Positions 18,238-28,752 of a stretch of 64,000 nucleotides of DNA are shown here, one piece after another. Made by a program: the position numbers and the translations under genes. The notes beneath the pieces are model-generated. The model did no database searches. It was not told the origin of the DNA and was given only the letters and a program-made list of their open reading frames with translations. This DNA comes from Speluncibacter jeojiensis. GTDB lineage: Bacteria > Actinomycetota > Actinomycetes > Mycobacteriales > Mycobacteriaceae. Within the stretch, counting starts at the first letter, position 1. Every line of letters begins with the position of its first letter. The stretch spans positions 1,116,001 to 1,180,000 of the forward strand of contig NZ_JAAIVF010000001.1 of NCBI RefSeq assembly GCF_029589495.1, given 5' to 3'.

Positions 18238-18597
18238 TCAAGACAGTTCGCTGACGACCGCCGCGACCGCGGCGACCAGCACGATGACGACGGTGACCAC
18301 CGCGATGACCCACAGGTGACCCGCCGCGGGCATCGGGTCGCCACGCTCGAGGGCTCGCTGCACCTGCAACCAGCGGGTCAGTCCTCCGACAGCGGCGATC
18401 ACCGCCAGCACCATGAGCGCGGTACCGAGAGTCAGCCGCACCCAGGAGGTGCTGAACTCCGGCACCAGGTGGATCATCGCGATCCCACCGGCCATCAGCG
18501 CCAGCGATGTTCGCATCCAGGCGAGAAAGGTCCGTTCGCTGGCGAGCGTGAACCGCTCGTCGGGCCGGTCGGGCGGATTCGGCTGGGACGTCCCCAT
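18238..18597 (-). CDS. DUF202 (YidH-type) membrane protein
   Basis: This 119-residue protein has three membrane helices. The signature RFTLASERTFLAWMRTSLALMAGGIAM before and within the first helix is diagnostic of DUF202. ATG 18597 has a GGGGGG Shine-Dalgarno stretch just upstream. The function is unknown. It is divergent from the DUF7144 gene, and the palindrome at 18669 is in the gap. Confidence 0.87.
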   Translation of the reverse strand: MGTSQPNPPDRPDERFTLASERTFLAWMRTSLALMAGGIAMIHLVPEFSTSWVRLTLGTALMVLAVIAAVGGLTRWLQVQRALERGDPMPAAGHLWVIAVVTVVIVLVAAVAAVVSELS

Positions 18598-18668
18598 TCG
18601 TCCCCCCTTTCGGACCGCGGCACCAACACCTGACGCACCCACACTCTCAGCCGGCGGGGCGCGCTGCT

Positions 18669-18685
18669 TCACCCACAACGGATGA
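18669..18685. promoter_or_regulatory. Putative regulon palindrome, DUF202/DUF7144
   Basis: TCACCC-ACAAC-GGATGA lies between the divergent genes, 71 bases from the DUF202 ATG and 80 from the DUF7144 ATG. Confidence 0.6.
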
Positions 18686-18765
18686 AGCCACGGCGACCGT
18701 CGTGGAACGAACATGGAGGGGACCCGGCGCGGGGAGCGCCCGCGCAGACAGGAAGGACTCCCGTC

Positions 18766-19185
18766 ATGGCCACACACCAGTCCGTCGACCCGTCGACCGG
18801 CGGCGTCAAGCAGGGCTTCGCCGCGTTCGGTTCGATCGCGGTAGGGATCATCCTGCTGATGAACGGCGTGCTGCAACTCCTCGAAGGCATCTCGGCGATC
18901 TCGACCGACAAGATCATCGTCGCCGGCCCGCAGTACACCTACCAGTGGAGCACCACCGGCTGGGGCTGGGTCCACGTCGTCCTCGGCGTGATCATCGTGC
19001 TCGTCGGCATGGCGGTGATGACCGGGGCCGCGTGGGCGCGCGTTCTGGCCATCTTCGTGGCGGCGTTGTCGATCGTCGCGAACTTCCTGTGGCTGCCCTA
19101 TTACCCCTGGTGGTCGGTGCTGCTCATCGCGCTGAACATGTTCGCGATCTGGGCGCTCGCAACCTGGCAGCCGCGACGCGCCTGA
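18766..19185 (+). CDS. DUF7144-type four-helix membrane protein
   Basis: This protein of 139 residues has four membrane helices. The first begins after a short Ser/Thr-rich leader (FAAFGSIAVGIILLMNGVLQL), and a YQWSTTGWGWVHVVLGVI segment precedes the second. The pattern matches the DUF7144 family of actinobacterial membrane proteins. ATG 18766 follows GGAAGG by 9 bases. No function is known. Transcription may end before the leuA leader promoter, although no clear terminator is visible. Confidence 0.75.
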   Translation: MATHQSVDPSTGGVKQGFAAFGSIAVGIILLMNGVLQLLEGISAISTDKIIVAGPQYTYQWSTTGWGWVHVVLGVIIVLVGMAVMTGAAWARVLAIFVAALSIVANFLWLPYYPWWSVLLIALNMFAIWALATWQPRRA

Positions 19186-19195
19186 CCTGCTGCGG

Positions 19196-19201
19196 TACAC
19201 T
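19196..19201 (+). promoter_or_regulatory. Probable leuA leader promoter (-10 element)
   Basis: TACACT, preceded by TGCGG, resembles an extended -10 box. It would start transcription at about 19207-19209, at the leader-peptide ATG. No convincing -35 is visible. Confidence 0.45.
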
Positions 19202-19207
19202 GCCTGA

Positions 19208-21175
<1,968 letters not shown>

Positions 21176-21188
21176 CCACCCGAAACAT

Positions 21189-21227
21189 CCTGCGGCCCTG
21201 CCTGATTCGTTCAGGCGGGGCCGCAGG
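21189..21227 (+). terminator. leuA terminator
   Basis: A 17-bp stem (21189-21205 with 21211-21227, one G-U pair) with a TTCGT loop lies 13 bases after the leuA stop. The sequence that follows (TCTGTTACTT) is only moderately T-rich. Confidence 0.8.
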
Positions 21228-21264
21228 TCTGTTACTTGGGTCACATTCCGGTTACGCTTCGAGG

Positions 21265-21909
21265 ATGGCCCCAGAATCGGGCGCGGGTCTCGTGATCGAA
21301 GCCCGCGTTCAACAGCCGGCGCAGGATGCGCTGCAGCTCGTCTTCCGGTGCGGCACGGGCGAGCCGATCGCCACCGCCGACCAGGGGGTCTTCGACGCGC
21401 TCGGCCATCGCATGGGCGGGTCGCTCGGCTTCGAGAGCGGCGGCTCCGGGATCCACCGACTGGCCGTGCACGACGGGCCGGTGCTGTACATCTCCTCCGG
21501 ATGCGGCCTGCCCACGGTGGTCAGCACCGCCGACGGTCAGGAGGTCGCGCTGATCACCCGCGGTCTGGTGTCCACAGCGTCCGCCCCCGACGGGACCGAA
21601 CTGTTCCGCTTCCTGCCGGCTCCGGCGCACCCCAAGACGCCGTCGGCCTATCACCTGCTGATCACCGCCGCGGGTCAGCGTGTGGGCGTGCTCGACGTCA
21701 TCCGCAACTGCGAGGGACTGGTCGAGGCGTGCCGCGAGGACCACTCGGATCCGTGGTGGGAACATATCGTCAAGCCGGTGGCGGTGCCGGTGGTCGGCAC
21801 CCGGTTGGCGCTGGAGCGTCCGCTCGGCGACCTACAGGTCCAGATCCTGCTGGCGGTGTGCGTCGACACCGCGATCGGGCTGCGGCCGTATGTGGCGGAG
21901 ATGGTCTGA
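21265..21909 (+). CDS. Uncharacterised 214-residue protein
   Basis: I do not recognise this protein. The 214 residues start at ATG 21265. The sequence is rich in short beta-strand-like segments (LVIEARV, LQLVFRCG, GIHRLAV, GPVLYISSG) with no signal peptide or membrane helix. The pattern recalls LURP-one-related or scramblase-like beta barrels, but I see no diagnostic motif. It stands alone after the leuA terminator and converges with paaX. Codon use looks like its neighbours. Confidence 0.7.
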   Translation: MAPESGAGLVIEARVQQPAQDALQLVFRCGTGEPIATADQGVFDALGHRMGGSLGFESGGSGIHRLAVHDGPVLYISSGCGLPTVVSTADGQEVALITRGLVSTASAPDGTELFRFLPAPAHPKTPSAYHLLITAAGQRVGVLDVIRNCEGLVEACREDHSDPWWEHIVKPVAVPVVGTRLALERPLGDLQVQILLAVCVDTAIGLRPYVAEMV

Positions 21910-21930
21910 GGTCCGGAGTCCTTCCGGCAC

Positions 21931-22665
21931 TCACCGCACCCCGCCGTGGCCGAGGTGCGTGCGGGCCAGGTCGATGAACTCGGCACGGAATTCCTCATAC
22001 GCGCCGCGCAGTCGCGGTCCGGGCCAGTCTGTGGGTGTCAGCTCACTAGGCAGCAGTGGATCGTCCATCAGGTGCCGGATCATCGCCGCCGCGAGTTCGA
22101 AGCGAGCCGAGGGTGTATCCGGTGACTCGGCAAGCAGCGCGTGCGCCGTCTGAGCCCATCCATCGGGCTGGAACAGCGACTGGGCCAGTTCGCGCGAGCT
22201 GTCGACCGGCACCGCGGTGAAGACCGAACAGCACCGCACCACACCGGCGGGCAATGCGACATCAATGTTGTTGGGCCGCATCCACACACCCTCACGAAGG
22301 GGCCGGAAACGCATCTGCTGCAGGGATTCGCCAACCTCGACACGATCGGCGTCACCGCCATCGCCCACGACCGCGACCGTCCACTGCCCGTTCCAGCTCA
22401 CCATCGGAGGATGTCTGGCTTCGTCCTGCCGCACCTGACGCTCACGCAATCGCGGTGCGAGACGGTACAACCCGTTGTCACGCTCGAGGTCACCTGAGGA
22501 AACCATGCGGGTCAACGCAACCCGGACCGCAGATTCCTGAAGGCCCAGAACCTCGGCCATCGCGATGATCGCCGAGGCCCTGGCCTCGGCGGGCGCCCCC
22601 AGAAAGGCGCTGAGGATCATCGAGCGTGCGGTGAGGAGACGGGAAGTGCGCCCGCGCTCGATCAC
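21931..22665 (-). CDS. PaaX family transcriptional repressor
   Basis: This 244-residue GntR-like winged-helix repressor of the PaaX family has an N-terminal HTH (LGLQESAVRVALTRMVSSGDL, about 40-60), a central PaaX domain and the C-terminal FRAEFIDLARTHL region. PaaX of E. coli represses phenylacetate genes and is released by phenylacetyl-CoA. Its ATG overlaps the upstream crotonase TGA as ATGA, so it is the last gene of the acyl-CoA operon and probably autoregulates it. The inducer is likely an acyl-CoA. Confidence 0.88.
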   Translation of the reverse strand: MIERGRTSRLLTARSMILSAFLGAPAEARASAIIAMAEVLGLQESAVRVALTRMVSSGDLERDNGLYRLAPRLRERQVRQDEARHPPMVSWNGQWTVAVVGDGGDADRVEVGESLQQMRFRPLREGVWMRPNNIDVALPAGVVRCCSVFTAVPVDSSRELAQSLFQPDGWAQTAHALLAESPDTPSARFELAAAMIRHLMDDPLLPSELTPTDWPGPRLRGAYEEFRAEFIDLARTHLGHGGVR

Positions 22666-23702
22666 GCGCCCGGACCCGGCAACGCCTCGCCCATCCCGGA
22701 CCGCTTGTGGTCACCGAAAGGCTCGTCACGCTCGCGCACCGCCTCCCGGAACCCCGCCGTCGCAGCCCGCATCTGGAAGGCATAGCCCTCGCGCGTGTGA
22801 CGCGAGATGCCGTCGAAAACGGTGCTGATCATGCCGGAGTTGGCAACCCCCTGCGAATAGAGCGCGGAGTTCAGTGTCAGTTTGACCATCATCAACTGAT
22901 TGACCGGCATCCTCGCGATCCGCTCCACCAGCGCCTCGGTCCGCTCGTCCAACTCCTCCGCCGGGCAGGACTCGACGGCCAGGCCCCATTCGGCGGCCTG
23001 TCCGCCGTCGATGCAGTCGCCGGTGAACAACAGTCGTTTGGCGCGCTGGTCGCCGAGGCGGTGCGCCCACATCCCGGCGGCCGGGACACCCCAGACCCGG
23101 GTCGGCGGGTAGCCGATCTTGGTGTCGTCGGCGCAGATGATCTGGTCGCAGTACAGCGCGATGTCGGTACCGCCGGCGACCGCGAACCCGTGCAGTTTGG
23201 CCACTGTCGGTTTGTTCGCCTGCATCAGACTGGCGAAGCCGCGATTGAAGCGGCTCATCATCGCGTAGTCGATCATCGGGTCCCAGGTCCCCCACGGGTT
23301 GTGGTTGACCGCGTTGACCACCGGGTCGAGCACCGTCCCGGTGACCTCGTCGGGGCCGTCGGTCGCTCCCCCGCGCTCGGCGAACATGTCGAGGTCGTAG
23401 CCCCCGCAGAACCCCTTGCCCCGGCCGGACAACAAGATCACGTGCACGCGCGGATCCAGATCCGCGCGCTCTACCGCGTGTGCGAGATCGAGTGGGGTGT
23501 CCGGCGTGATCGCGTTGCCGTGGTCCGGCCTGTTGAAGGTGATCCGCGCTATCCGACCGTCGCGCTGGTAGGTCAACGTCGTGTACTCGCGCTCGACGTC
23601 CGGCGCCGGCCGGCCGTTCCACGGCGAGTCAGGCACCTCCGTCCAGTTGTCGTACCAGGCAGCCGGACGGGCTCCGGGGTGATCTTCAGTACCGAAACTC
23701 AT
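22662..23702 (-). CDS. Enoyl-CoA hydratase/isomerase family protein (long form)
   Basis: This crotonase-fold protein has 346 residues, longer than typical enoyl-CoA hydratases because of about 40 N-terminal residues and an insert (about 115-145). The oxyanion-hole segments LSGRGKGFCGGYDLD and HGFAVAGGTDIALY are present, as are FNRPDHGNAI and the late AEWGLAVE. ATG 23702 overlaps the preceding gene's TGA as ATGA, and its own stop overlaps paaX. It probably hydrates or isomerises an enoyl-CoA in the pathway started by the acyl-CoA dehydrogenase. The substrate is unknown. Confidence 0.85.
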   Translation of the reverse strand: MSFGTEDHPGARPAAWYDNWTEVPDSPWNGRPAPDVEREYTTLTYQRDGRIARITFNRPDHGNAITPDTPLDLAHAVERADLDPRVHVILLSGRGKGFCGGYDLDMFAERGGATDGPDEVTGTVLDPVVNAVNHNPWGTWDPMIDYAMMSRFNRGFASLMQANKPTVAKLHGFAVAGGTDIALYCDQIICADDTKIGYPPTRVWGVPAAGMWAHRLGDQRAKRLLFTGDCIDGGQAAEWGLAVESCPAEELDERTEALVERIARMPVNQLMMVKLTLNSALYSQGVANSGMISTVFDGISRHTREGYAFQMRAATAGFREAVRERDEPFGDHKRSGMGEALPGPGA

Positions 23703-24493
23703 TGCGCCGCCCCCGGTCCGATCTGGTGCTCGTCGAAATTGCCGTGTCGTCCGAGTCCGGATGCGAATCGCCCCGCACCGGAGAAGATCTCCTCGACCGA
23801 GCGCATGCCGTGTCCCCATTCCCGCGCTATCGCGTCGTCGAGCGTGAGTCCGAACTGGTCATAGCTGGACATTCGATCCCCGCGCAGGCACGTCTGCGGG
23901 AACTGCGCCAATTGCTCGGCCAACTCGATCGCCTCCTCCAGCGCACGCCCGGGTGCGCTCACCCGGTTCGCCAGGCCCATCGTCTTGGCCTCCTCGGCAC
24001 CCACCGGGCGGCCGGTGAGGATCATGTCCAGCGCGTGCGAATGCCCGATCAGTCGCGGCAACCGCACCGTCCCGCCGTCGATCAACGGCACACCCCAACG
24101 GCGGCAGAACACACCGAACATCGCGCCGGGGTCGGCCACCCGCAGATCGGCCCAGATCGCCAACTCGAGACCGCCGGCAACGGCATAGCCGTCGACCGCG
24201 GCGATCACGGGCTTGCTCAGCAGCAACCGTGTCGGCCCCATCCCGGCCGGGCCGTCCTCGTCCGGCTGGGCAATCTTGATGTCCCCGCGGGCCACCGCCT
24301 TCAGATCTGCTCCGGCGCAGAAGTTCCCGCCTGTGCCGTGCAGGATCGCCACCGACGAATCCGCGTCGTCGTCGAAGGCTTCGAATGCTGCTGTGAGTGC
24401 GGATGCATGGTGATGGTCGACCGCGTTGCGCACCTCGGGGCGGTCGAGGGTGACGATCGTGACCGCCCCCCGCTTCTCGACGGCGACGGTCAC
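23699..24493 (-). CDS. Enoyl-CoA hydratase family protein (standard length)
   Basis: This crotonase superfamily protein has 264 residues, with LDRPEVRNAVD, GTGGNFCAGADLKA and DGYAVAGGLELAI forming the CoA and oxyanion sites. GTG 24493 overlaps the dehydrogenase TGA as GTGA; a GTG at 24499 is two codons longer. The downstream start overlaps its stop as well, so the whole cassette is translationally coupled. It is likely the second crotonase step of the same degradative route. Confidence 0.87.
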   Translation of the reverse strand: MTVAVEKRGAVTIVTLDRPEVRNAVDHHHASALTAAFEAFDDDADSSVAILHGTGGNFCAGADLKAVARGDIKIAQPDEDGPAGMGPTRLLLSKPVIAAVDGYAVAGGLELAIWADLRVADPGAMFGVFCRRWGVPLIDGGTVRLPRLIGHSHALDMILTGRPVGAEEAKTMGLANRVSAPGRALEEAIELAEQLAQFPQTCLRGDRMSSYDQFGLTLDDAIAREWGHGMRSVEEIFSGAGRFASGLGRHGNFDEHQIGPGAAQ

Positions 24494-26124
24494 GCGCACT
24501 CCTTCGGCGTCGCGCGATCGACGAGGGTTCCCACGTCGATACCGGTCGGCAACGTACCGAGCACATCGCCCCAGTTCTCACCGAGTCGCGAGGCCGCATA
24601 GGCGTCGGCCACCGCCGGGTGCCCGTAGCGGGCCAGGAGCGATCCCTGCAGGACCTTCGCCATCTGGCCGACGACGCCGCGCGCACGGTACTGGATGCTC
24701 TCGAAGTCCGAGAACTGCGACTCCAGTGCGGCGACGGCGCGGTCCAGGTTCGCATCGGCGCCGGCCGCCGACTTCACCTCGTCGAGGAACACGGACAGAA
24801 CCTCCGGTTGCTTGACCAGCGCCCGAAGGACATCCAGCGCGGCGACGTTGCCAGAGCCCTCCCACACCGATGTCAGCGGAGCCTCCCGATAGAGCCGCGG
24901 CATCCGCGACTCCTCGACATACCCGTTGCCTCCGAAGCATTCGAGCGCCTCCGCCGCGTGAGCCGGTCCCCGTTTGCATACGTAGTACTTGCTCACGGCG
25001 AGACTGATCCGGCGCAGTGCCGCCGCCCGGCCGTCGCCGGCGACGGCGCGGTCGGTCAGGTCTGCCAACCACAGCGCGACCGTCGTCGCCGCCTCCGCCT
25101 CGACGGCCAGGTCCGCCAGCACGTTGCGCATCAGCGGCTGATCGCTCAGGTACGCCCCGAAGGCCTTACGGTGCGCGGTATGGAATGCGGCCTGTTGCAC
25201 CCCGCTGCGCATCAGTGCCGCCGATCCCAGCGTGCAGTCCAACCGCGTCATGTTGACCATCTCGATGATGGTCCGGACGCCGCGCCCCTCCTCGCCGACG
25301 AGCCATCCGACCGTGTCGTCGTACTCGACCTCGCTGGAGGCGTTCGAATGGTTGCCCAGTTTGTCCTTGAGTCGCTGCAGCAGGAAGGTGTTTCGACTGC
25401 CGTCAGGCAGGACACGCGGGACGAAGAAGCACGTCACCCCTGCCTCGGTTTGGGCGAGGGTGAGGAAGAAGTCGCTCATCGGCGCCGAAGTGAACCACTT
25501 GTGCCCGGTGATCCGATACGAACCGTCGGGCCGCGCCACCGCTCGGGTGGTGTTCGCCCGCACGTCCGAACCGCCCTGCTTCTCGGTCATCGACATCCCG
25601 GCGATCAGCGAGGCTTTCGACTCCGGCGAAGCGAGCACCGGATCGTATTCGCGGGACGCGAGTTTGGCCTCGAACCGGGACGCCAATTCGGGATTGTGGC
25701 GCAATGCGGGCACCACCGCGTAGGTCATGCTGATCGGGCAGAGGTGCCCGGGATCGACCTGCATCCAGGCCAGCATCTTCGCGGCGCGCGCCAGGTGCGG
25801 ATGCGGCGCCGGGTCCACCCACGGCGCGCCGTGCAGTCCCATCCGCGTCGCGTGCCGCATCAACTGGTGGTAGGCGGGGTCGTACACGACCTCGTCGATC
25901 CTGTTCCCGTATCGGTCATGCGTCTTGAGCTGCGGCGGATGGTCCTCGGCCAGGTCGCCGAGCGCGATCACCGGCGCGCTGCCGGCCAGCGCCCCCGCCT
26001 CTCGAACCTCCTCGAATCGACCCATCGCATCCGCACGGGCCAGCGATTCCGCAATCGGCGGATAGTCGGCCGGGTTGACCCCGACCGGCTGAACGGCCTG
26101 GTTGAGCACATCGTGGGTGGACAT
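24490..26124 (-). CDS. AidB-like acyl-CoA dehydrogenase
   Basis: This flavoprotein of 544 residues belongs to the AidB branch of the acyl-CoA dehydrogenases. GMSMTEKQGGSDVRANTTRA and GHKWFTSAPMSD are close to E. coli AidB, and ECFGGNGYVEE marks the C-terminal FAD region. AidB has weak isovaleryl-CoA dehydrogenase activity and also binds DNA. Here the first position in an operon with two crotonases and PaaX suggests a catabolic role rather than DNA protection. Its promoter region faces the pirin remnant and holds an inverted CATTACA/TGTAATG pair. Confidence 0.87.
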   Translation of the reverse strand: MSTHDVLNQAVQPVGVNPADYPPIAESLARADAMGRFEEVREAGALAGSAPVIALGDLAEDHPPQLKTHDRYGNRIDEVVYDPAYHQLMRHATRMGLHGAPWVDPAPHPHLARAAKMLAWMQVDPGHLCPISMTYAVVPALRHNPELASRFEAKLASREYDPVLASPESKASLIAGMSMTEKQGGSDVRANTTRAVARPDGSYRITGHKWFTSAPMSDFFLTLAQTEAGVTCFFVPRVLPDGSRNTFLLQRLKDKLGNHSNASSEVEYDDTVGWLVGEEGRGVRTIIEMVNMTRLDCTLGSAALMRSGVQQAAFHTAHRKAFGAYLSDQPLMRNVLADLAVEAEAATTVALWLADLTDRAVAGDGRAAALRRISLAVSKYYVCKRGPAHAAEALECFGGNGYVEESRMPRLYREAPLTSVWEGSGNVAALDVLRALVKQPEVLSVFLDEVKSAAGADANLDRAVAALESQFSDFESIQYRARGVVGQMAKVLQGSLLARYGHPAVADAYAASRLGENWGDVLGTLPTGIDVGTLVDRATPKECA

Positions 26125-26170
26125 CGTCTCTCACACCGCCTCGATAATCGTTGGCCTCAGCTCCACGGGA

Positions 26171-26208
26171 CATTACAACTAATCGCCACTTTCCGATAGC
26201 ATGTAATG
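26171..26208. promoter_or_regulatory. Inverted repeat before the PaaX-type operon
   Basis: CATTACA (26171-26177) and TGTAATG (26202-26208) are perfect 7-bp arms separated by 24 bases in an AT-richer gap upstream of the AidB-like gene. They could be a PaaX operator with two half-sites. The right arm overlaps the start of the pirin remnant. Confidence 0.4.
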
Positions 26209-26901
26209 AATCGTCGTCACTCAATCAGGGCTGCACACCGGGTGACCAGCGCGCCGCCGGGACTCGAGGGAGACGGCTTCCCCGTGCGCCGCGCCGTTGT
26301 CGGCGTCCCGCTCGACGCACTCGACCCGTTCGTCCACATGGACCAGATGGGCGAGGTCGAATACGCACCGGGCGAACCCCAGGGCACGTCGTGGCACCCG
26401 CACCGTGGCTTCGAGGCCGTCACCTACATGATCGACGGGGTCTTCGAGCACCAGGACTCGCACGGCGGCAGAGGGACGATCACCAACGGCGACACCCAGT
26501 GGATGACGGCCGGCAGCGGGATCCTGCACATCGAACGACCGCTGGAGCACCTCGTGGTCTCCGGTGGACTGTTCCACGGCATCCGATTGTGGGTGAACCT
26601 GCCGCGCGCCAACAAGTTCAACCAACCCCACTATCAGGACATCAGGGCGGCGCAGGCACGCCTGGCTGTCGTCCGACGACGGCGGCGCCTTGCTGCGGGT
26701 GATCGCCGGCGAAGTCGGCGGGTATGCCGGGCCGGGTTCGACATTCACCCGATCACGTTCCTGCACGCGACGGTCAGCCCGGGTGCGCAGTTGCGCCTTC
26801 CCTGGGATCCCAAGAACTTGATCGAGGCGTTCGAGGACTACCAGGCCGACCGGTTCTGCGTCGTTCCCGCTGAGAGGCTGCCCCATGTCGACAACGGGTG
26901 A
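26206..26901 (+). pseudogene. Decayed pirin family gene
   Basis: The N-terminal pirin cupin is well preserved: HPHRGFEAVTYMIDG with metal-binding His residues, and MTAGSGILHIE. Near 26650-26665 the frame slips: the expected LSSDDGGALLRVIAGEVGG continues in the next frame. It returns near 26735-26745 at PITFLHATVSPG. Then, after RLPWDP, about 75 residues of the usual C-terminal cupin are missing and the sequence jumps to the final AFEDYQADRF helix. Two compensating shifts plus a deletion make this a pseudogene, about 230 codons against about 320 for the family. Confidence 0.8.
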
Positions 26902-26944
26902 CACGCCTCAGGTGGACGCGAGCACACCCGCACGAGGTTGATGC

Positions 26945-27026
26945 GATCGGGAGGGCGCAGTCCAGGCAGGATCCACGCGGCGATGACGGCAGGCGTGATG
27001 ACCAGCCCGATGATCTCGGGGATGAG
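26945..27026 (-). pseudogene. Remnant of a third GAP family gene
   Basis: On the minus strand this stretch reads LIPEIIGLVITPAVIAAWIL, matching the N-terminal helix of GAP2 (LIPELLGMAITPAAIAGCIL), then continues into unrelated sequence. No start codon or further family sequence is present. It lies directly after the SulP stop at 27039, in a gap next to the decayed pirin gene. Confidence 0.5.
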
Positions 27027-27038
27027 CCGGCGATCAGG

Positions 27039-28745
27039 TCACTCGTTGCTGCTCTCCTGAACCTTCGCAGCAGTGGCGCAATCGTTTTCGGCAGCGTCCA
27101 CCGCGTCGTCGATGTGGTCGAAGTAGCGTCGGCCCCCGAACTCTCGCCACCAGGGGGTCGTGCGCAGCTTCGGCTTCTCCGACTCCGGCAGGTCGACGAT
27201 GTAGAGCGTCACTCCGGCGTCGGACAGTTCCTTGAGCATGTCACGGATGCCGTGCATGACCGTCGTGGACACCTTGTAGGCGCGGGAGGCGTCGAGCACC
27301 AGCGCGCGTGGCCGGGAACTCTCCGCGTCCTCGCCGATGCCGGAGCGAGATTCGATCGCCCGCACGGTCGTCCGCACGTTGGCGGTGTACAGCGCCGAGT
27401 TGATCCGGAGCACCAACGGGTCCGCCGCGACCGTCGGATCCGACTCGCCGCCGGGGCGCCAGTGGCCCCGCTCGTTGCGATGCAGTTGCACGATGTGTGC
27501 CCGGTCAAGCTCGCGCAGAACGAGGTACAGCGTGAAGATCACGCCCACCGCAACCGCCGGCAGCAGCCCGGCGGCCAGCCCCACGAGCGCGGTGACCAGT
27601 GCCACCCAGAACTCGATCCGGTCGATCTGCCAGAGCGTCTTGAACTCCCGCAGATTGATCAGGCCCAGCACGGCCACCACCACCATCGCACCGAGCGCAG
27701 CTTGCGGCAGGTCGTCGAGCACCGGCGCGAGGAACAGCGCAACCAGCACCGCAAGAACCGCGGTCACGATGCTGCTCAACTGGGTTCGCGCACCCGCACC
27801 CTGATTGACCGCGGTCTGGGAGAAGCCGCCGGCGGGTGCCAGCGTGTGAAAGAACGAACCGAGCGTTGCGGCAACACCGTTGGCCAGCAGTTCCTGGTTG
27901 GTGTCGATCTGCGGCTCGTCGGGCCGACGGACGCCCCGACCCACCGACACGGTTTCCAGGAACGCCATCACCGCGATCGCAAGCGCACCCGGCACCAGCG
28001 ATCCGGCATGTTCGAAGCTCGGCAGGGCAGGCAACGGAATTCCGTGCGGCACCGGCGAAATCAGCGCGACACCGTGGTCGTCGATTCCGGCGAAGGCGAC
28101 CAGCAGAATCCCGGCCGCCACCACCACCAGCGGACCCGGGATCCTCGGCACGAACTTCTTCATCGCGTAGAGCACGGCGATACTGCCCGCGGCAAGCAGG
28201 ATCGTGGCCCCATTGGCGTCACCGATCTGCTTGAGCGCGGACCACAGCACCTGAAAGAAACCTGTGGCGGTATTGTCCGGCGGCACCCCGAGCAACTTCG
28301 GCAACTGACCGGCCGCAACGGTCAGCCCGACGCCGGCCTTGATCCCGGTGAGCGTGGCCTCCGAGATGTTCTCGATGATCGCGCCGAGGCGCAGCACCCT
28401 GGCCAGCAACAGCAGCACACCCACCATCAACGTCAGCGTGATCAGATCCGACTGCGCCTGGTCCGAGCCGGCCGCCACTCCGGCGCCGATCAGGGTTGAT
28501 GCCGTGAGCGTGGCGATGGTCGAGGTGGTGCTCACGCTGGTCGTGCGGGACCCGCCGAGCAGCGCATAGACGACCATCGGGACCATGCACGTGTACAGAC
28601 CGATCTGCACCGGCATGTCGGCGATGGTCGCGTAGGCCATCGCCTGCGGGATCACCACGGCGCCGGCGCTCAGCCCCGCGACGACGTCGGCGCGCAACCA
28701 CGACTTGCGATAGCCCGCCAGCGTCGGCGCGATCAACCGTGACAT
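27039..28745 (-). CDS. SulP family anion transporter with STAS domain (2)
   Basis: This 568-residue SulP transporter has about 11 membrane helices, the opening WLRADVVAGLSAGAVVIPQAMAYATIA and the loop LAPAGGFSQTAVNQGAGART. The C-terminal STAS domain (about 430-545) includes LVLDASRAYKVSTT. It is the last gene of the SulP-HAD-SulP operon, starting 7 bases after the HAD stop. The exact anion is unknown; sulfate or bicarbonate are usual for the family. Confidence 0.9.
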   Translation of the reverse strand: MSRLIAPTLAGYRKSWLRADVVAGLSAGAVVIPQAMAYATIADMPVQIGLYTCMVPMVVYALLGGSRTTSVSTTSTIATLTASTLIGAGVAAGSDQAQSDLITLTLMVGVLLLLARVLRLGAIIENISEATLTGIKAGVGLTVAAGQLPKLLGVPPDNTATGFFQVLWSALKQIGDANGATILLAAGSIAVLYAMKKFVPRIPGPLVVVAAGILLVAFAGIDDHGVALISPVPHGIPLPALPSFEHAGSLVPGALAIAVMAFLETVSVGRGVRRPDEPQIDTNQELLANGVAATLGSFFHTLAPAGGFSQTAVNQGAGARTQLSSIVTAVLAVLVALFLAPVLDDLPQAALGAMVVVAVLGLINLREFKTLWQIDRIEFWVALVTALVGLAAGLLPAVAVGVIFTLYLVLRELDRAHIVQLHRNERGHWRPGGESDPTVAADPLVLRINSALYTANVRTTVRAIESRSGIGEDAESSRPRALVLDASRAYKVSTTVMHGIRDMLKELSDAGVTLYIVDLPESEKPKLRTTPWWREFGGRRYFDHIDDAVDAAENDCATAAKVQESSNE

Positions 28746-28752
28746 CGAGACC

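Noticed and set aside
26945-27041. In-frame continuation of the SulP gene past its TGA into GAP-like sequence
   Set aside because: The GAP piece has the same frame only by chance; SulP length and its STAS domain are complete at the TGA, and nothing suggests readthrough.
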